From Gordonia mangrovi (GTDB taxonomy: Bacteria > Actinomycetota > Actinomycetes > Mycobacteriales > Mycobacteriaceae), in NCBI RefSeq assembly GCF_024734075.1, contig NZ_CP102850.1, positions 2,108,001 to 2,172,000 on the forward strand: a stretch of DNA of 64,000 bases, written 5' to 3'. Each line of letters opens with the position of its first letter. The first letter of the stretch is position 1. Shown piece after piece: positions 61,791 to 64,000 of this stretch. The notes below the pieces were generated by a model. The model made no database searches and was not told the origin of the DNA. It was given only the letters and a program-made list of their open reading frames with translations. The translations under genes and the position numbers were made by a program.

Positions 61791-63026
61791 GTGGGTATTT
61801 TGCAGCGTATCGAACGCAAGCTCGAGGGAGCGGTCGACGACAGCTTCGCGCGTGTCTTCGGCGGGCAGGTGGCCCCGCAGGAGATCGAGAGCGGCCTGCA
61901 GCGCGAGGCGCAGGAGGGTCTGCGCAATCTCGGCGACGGTGCGATTCTCGCCCCCAACAGCTACCGGTTGCAGTTCAGCTCCACCGACTTCAAGCACGTC
62001 GCGGCCGAATACGAACTCAACCGCAAGACCTTTTCCAAACACCTCGAGAACTTCATCTCCGACAACGGCTGGCAAACATATGGCCGCGTCGTCGTAGAGT
62101 TCGACGAGTCCCCGTCATTGCATACCGGTATCTTCCGTGCCCACGGCTCGGTGAATCCGGATGCCCGACCCAGACCGATGTCGCCCGGCCGACAAGATCC
62201 ACCAGCGCCGCACGATCCGGCGGCGCAGCACGCACCACAGGCAGAGCAGCACCCCCAAAGTGCACATCGACAAGTAGGAGCCCCACAGATGACCAACAAC
62301 CCCGGATACGACCAGCGCAGGGGGACCGACCCGGCGTACGACCAGGGTGGCCAGCAGGGTGGCTACGACTACCAGCAGGCCGGCTACCCCCAGGGATACG
62401 GCCAGCAGGGCTACGAGCAGGCCTACGCCGACCAGGGCTATGCACAGCAGGGATACGCCCAGCCCGGATACGACCAGGGCTACCAGCAGGGCTACGACCC
62501 GGCCTACGCCCAGCAGGGTGCCTATGACCAGGCCTACGCCGACCAGGGCTACGGCCAGCAGGGATACGGCCAGCCCGGATACGACCAGGGCTACCAGCAG
62601 GGCGGCTACGACCAGGGCTATGGCCAGCAGGGCTACGACTACCAGCAGGGCGACTACCCGCAGGGTTACGGCCAGCCCGTCTACGGCTACGGCCAGCAGG
62701 GCGGCTACGACCAGGGGTACGGCCGTCCGGGGTATGCACCCGCGGCGATCACCCTGCTCCTCGAGGACGGCAGCAACCGCACCTTCCAGCTGCGCGAAGG
62801 CTCCAACATCATCGGCCGTGGCCAGGACGCCCAGTTCCGTCTGCCGGACACCGGCGTGTCCCGCCGGCATGTGGAGATCCGCTGGGACGGCAGCGTCGCG
62901 ATGCTGACCGACCTGAACTCCACCAACGGCACCACCGTCAACGATCTGCAGGTCAGCAGCTGGGAACTCGCCGACGGTGACCGGATCCGCGTGGGCCACT
63001 CCGACATCACCGTCCGGTTCCAGTAG
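61791..63026 (+). CDS. fhaA: FHA-domain protein FhaA
   Basis: A 411-residue protein with the FhaA order: an N-terminal DUF3662-type domain ([42 protein letters not shown], about 1-125), a long Tyr/Gln/Gly/Asp-rich linker with repeated [12 protein letters not shown] units (about 180-315), and a C-terminal FHA domain ([31 protein letters not shown]). The FHA domain binds phosphothreonine; in mycobacteria it links Ser/Thr kinases to peptidoglycan synthesis. GTG start at 61791 with GGGAGG upstream. Confidence 0.95.
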   Translation: MGILQRIERKLEGAVDDSFARVFGGQVAPQEIESGLQREAQEGLRNLGDGAILAPNSYRLQFSSTDFKHVAAEYELNRKTFSKHLENFISDNGWQTYGRVVVEFDESPSLHTGIFRAHGSVNPDARPRPMSPGRQDPPAPHDPAAQHAPQAEQHPQSAHRQVGAPQMTNNPGYDQRRGTDPAYDQGGQQGGYDYQQAGYPQGYGQQGYEQAYADQGYAQQGYAQPGYDQGYQQGYDPAYAQQGAYDQAYADQGYGQQGYGQPGYDQGYQQGGYDQGYGQQGYDYQQGDYPQGYGQPVYGYGQQGGYDQGYGRPGYAPAAITLLLEDGSNRTFQLREGSNIIGRGQDAQFRLPDTGVSRRHVEIRWDGSVAMLTDLNSTNGTTVNDLQVSSWELADGDRIRVGHSDITVRFQ

Positions 63027-63205
63027 TCACCGCCCATTCACCCGGTCTCTCACCAGGAGACCGGGCGTTGATACTGAACTGTCACATCTCAATGAAGGGG
63101 AAAGCGCGGTCTGCCCATAAGATGCAGTCGGGTCCGTTTGTACGACCGGCGCCCGGGGTGGAACGCGTGGGCCGAGAAGTGATGGCGCTGGAGGTGAACT
63201 CTTAA

Positions 63206-63673
63206 ATGCAGGGCTTGGTGCTGCAGCTGACCCGTATCGGGTTCCTGCTGCTGCTCTGGCTGTTCGTGTACGCCGTCATCCGAACCCTGCGGGCCGACAT
63301 CGCGTCGGCCGGCGGCAGCCGACTGGCGCGCTACACGCGCAGCGACAAACGGGATCGGTCGAGTGCACGCACCGCCCGCGGTTCCGCGCGCTACCTGGTC
63401 GTCACCCAGGGCGCCCTGGCCAACACCCGGATCACGCTCGGCACCCAGCCGGTGCTGCTCGGACGCGCCGACGACTCCACGCTGGTGCTCACCGACGATT
63501 ACGCATCCGAACGGCACGCCCGCCTGTCCCGTCGCGGCGACGACTGGTACCTCGAGGACCTCGGCTCCACCAACGGCACCTACCTGGACCGCTCGAAGGT
63601 CACCACCGCCGTGCGTGTCCCGCTGAGCACGCCGATCCGGATCGGCAAGACCGTGATCGAGTTGCGACCGTGA
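63206..63673 (+). CDS. fhaB: FHA-domain membrane protein FhaB (FipA)
   Basis: A 155-residue protein: one N-terminal membrane segment (IGFLLLLWLFVYAVI, about 11-25), a basic linker, and an FHA domain (VLLGRADDSTLVLTDDYASE; LGSTNGTYLDRSKV, about 60-155). In mycobacteria it binds FtsZ/FtsQ-related partners and kinase-phosphorylated proteins at division. GGAGGTGAACTCTTAA precedes the ATG. Its stop overlaps pstP (GTGA). Confidence 0.93.
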   Translation: MQGLVLQLTRIGFLLLLWLFVYAVIRTLRADIASAGGSRLARYTRSDKRDRSSARTARGSARYLVVTQGALANTRITLGTQPVLLGRADDSTLVLTDDYASERHARLSRRGDDWYLEDLGSTNGTYLDRSKVTTAVRVPLSTPIRIGKTVIELRP

Positions 63674-64000
63674 CCCTGGTACTGCGCTATATCGCGCGAA
63701 GCGACCGTGGACTGGTGCGCTCGAACAACGAGGACTCCGTGTATGCGGGTGCGCGGCTGCTCGCGCTCGCCGACGGCATGGGCGGTCACGCGGCCGGTGA
63801 GGTCGCCAGCCAGCTGGTGATCCAGGCGCTGCGCACCCTCGACGACGACGAACCCGGCGGCGACCTGCTGGCCCAGCTCGACCGGGCCACGCACAACGGC
63901 AACGCGGCCATCGCCGCACAGGTGGACCACTCCCCCGAACTCGAGGGCATGGGCACCACCCTGACCGCGATCCTGTTCGCCGGCAGCCGCATCGGCCTGT
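63670..64000 (+). CDS. pstP: PP2C-type Ser/Thr phosphatase PstP, N-terminal part (cut by window edge)
   Basis: Frame from GTG 63670 to the window end, about 110 residues. Motifs SDRGLVRSNNEDS and LALADGMGGHAAGE give the metal-binding Asp residues of PP2C phosphatases; GMGTTLTAIL follows. PstP reverses PknA/PknB phosphorylation in mycobacteria. Expected downstream partners rodA, pbpA, pknA and pknB are outside the window. Confidence 0.93.
   Translation, partial: MTLVLRYIARSDRGLVRSNNEDSVYAGARLLALADGMGGHAAGEVASQLVIQALRTLDDDEPGGDLLAQLDRATHNGNAAIAAQVDHSPELEGMGTTLTAILFAGSRIGL

Noticed and set aside
62340..62730. Repeated CAGGGCTACGACCAG-like units considered as a CRISPR or non-coding array
   Set aside because: They are imperfect, in frame and form the known type of Tyr/Gln-rich FhaA linker.

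Overview
The window is high-GC actinobacterial DNA. It most likely comes from a mycolic-acid genus close to Gordonia. The evidence is the fhaA-fhaB-pstP order next to a tRNA-Leu at the right end (the arrangement near oriC in Mycobacteriales), an Lsr2-type nucleoid protein, two secretory-lipase-family paralogs, a complete MSMEG_0565-0572-type cluster, frequent GTG starts and many 1-8 nt gene overlaps. The genus is an inference from gene order and style, not from a search.

Region 1-4 kb holds the end of an FAD-linked oxidase, two secretory-lipase-like esterases and a SHOCT membrane protein. Region 4-16 kb is a divergent catabolic island that looks built for an unidentified N-heterocycle. Leftward it has an amidohydrolase lacking two expected metal ligands, an orphan PDR/VanB-type reductase and an XRE-cupin regulator. 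Rightward it has a CodA-like deaminase, a three-gene SsuABC/TauABC-type importer, an FAD oxidase, a creatininase-family amidohydrolase, an FMN PPOX protein, a third COG0402 amidohydrolase and a cupin, nearly all translationally coupled.

Region 16-29 kb has a small secreted protein, a YbjN/chaperone-like protein and a LacI-controlled operon (asparaginase, PuuE/imidase-like deacetylase, MFS, two SDRs). These are followed by a CPBP protease, secreted and membrane hypotheticals, an Lsr2 paralog and a divergent EamA/TetR pair. Region 29-36 kb has a SulP transporter, a 157-bp MITE-like element with a CTAG target duplication, a SWIM-SNF2 helicase and a phosphodiesterase.

Region 36.5-45.5 kb is a nine-gene leftward operon of the Nit1C/MSMEG_0565-0572 type, linked elsewhere to cyanide or nitrile nitrogen assimilation and nitrogen-starvation responses. 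It carries one intact nitrilase and one nitrilase paralog whose nucleophilic Cys is Asp. Region 46-55 kb has an FAD monooxygenase/TetR pair, a phosphatase, a lipoprotein, a sulfatase, a phosphotriesterase-like lactonase and an SDR/acyl-CoA dehydrogenase/TetR operon.

Region 55-60 kb holds two 21-22-residue hydrophobic micropeptide genes with near-perfect Shine-Dalgarno sequences, too short for ordinary gene callers. It also holds an ECF sigma factor fused to an anti-sigma-like zinc motif and membrane segment, a Cys/Asp/Asn-rich surface protein and a lipobox sortase with no Arg after its Cys. A P450, tRNA-Leu(CAG) and fhaA-fhaB-pstP close the window. Two families of dispersed palindromic repeats, with four and three copies, sit at gene ends throughout.
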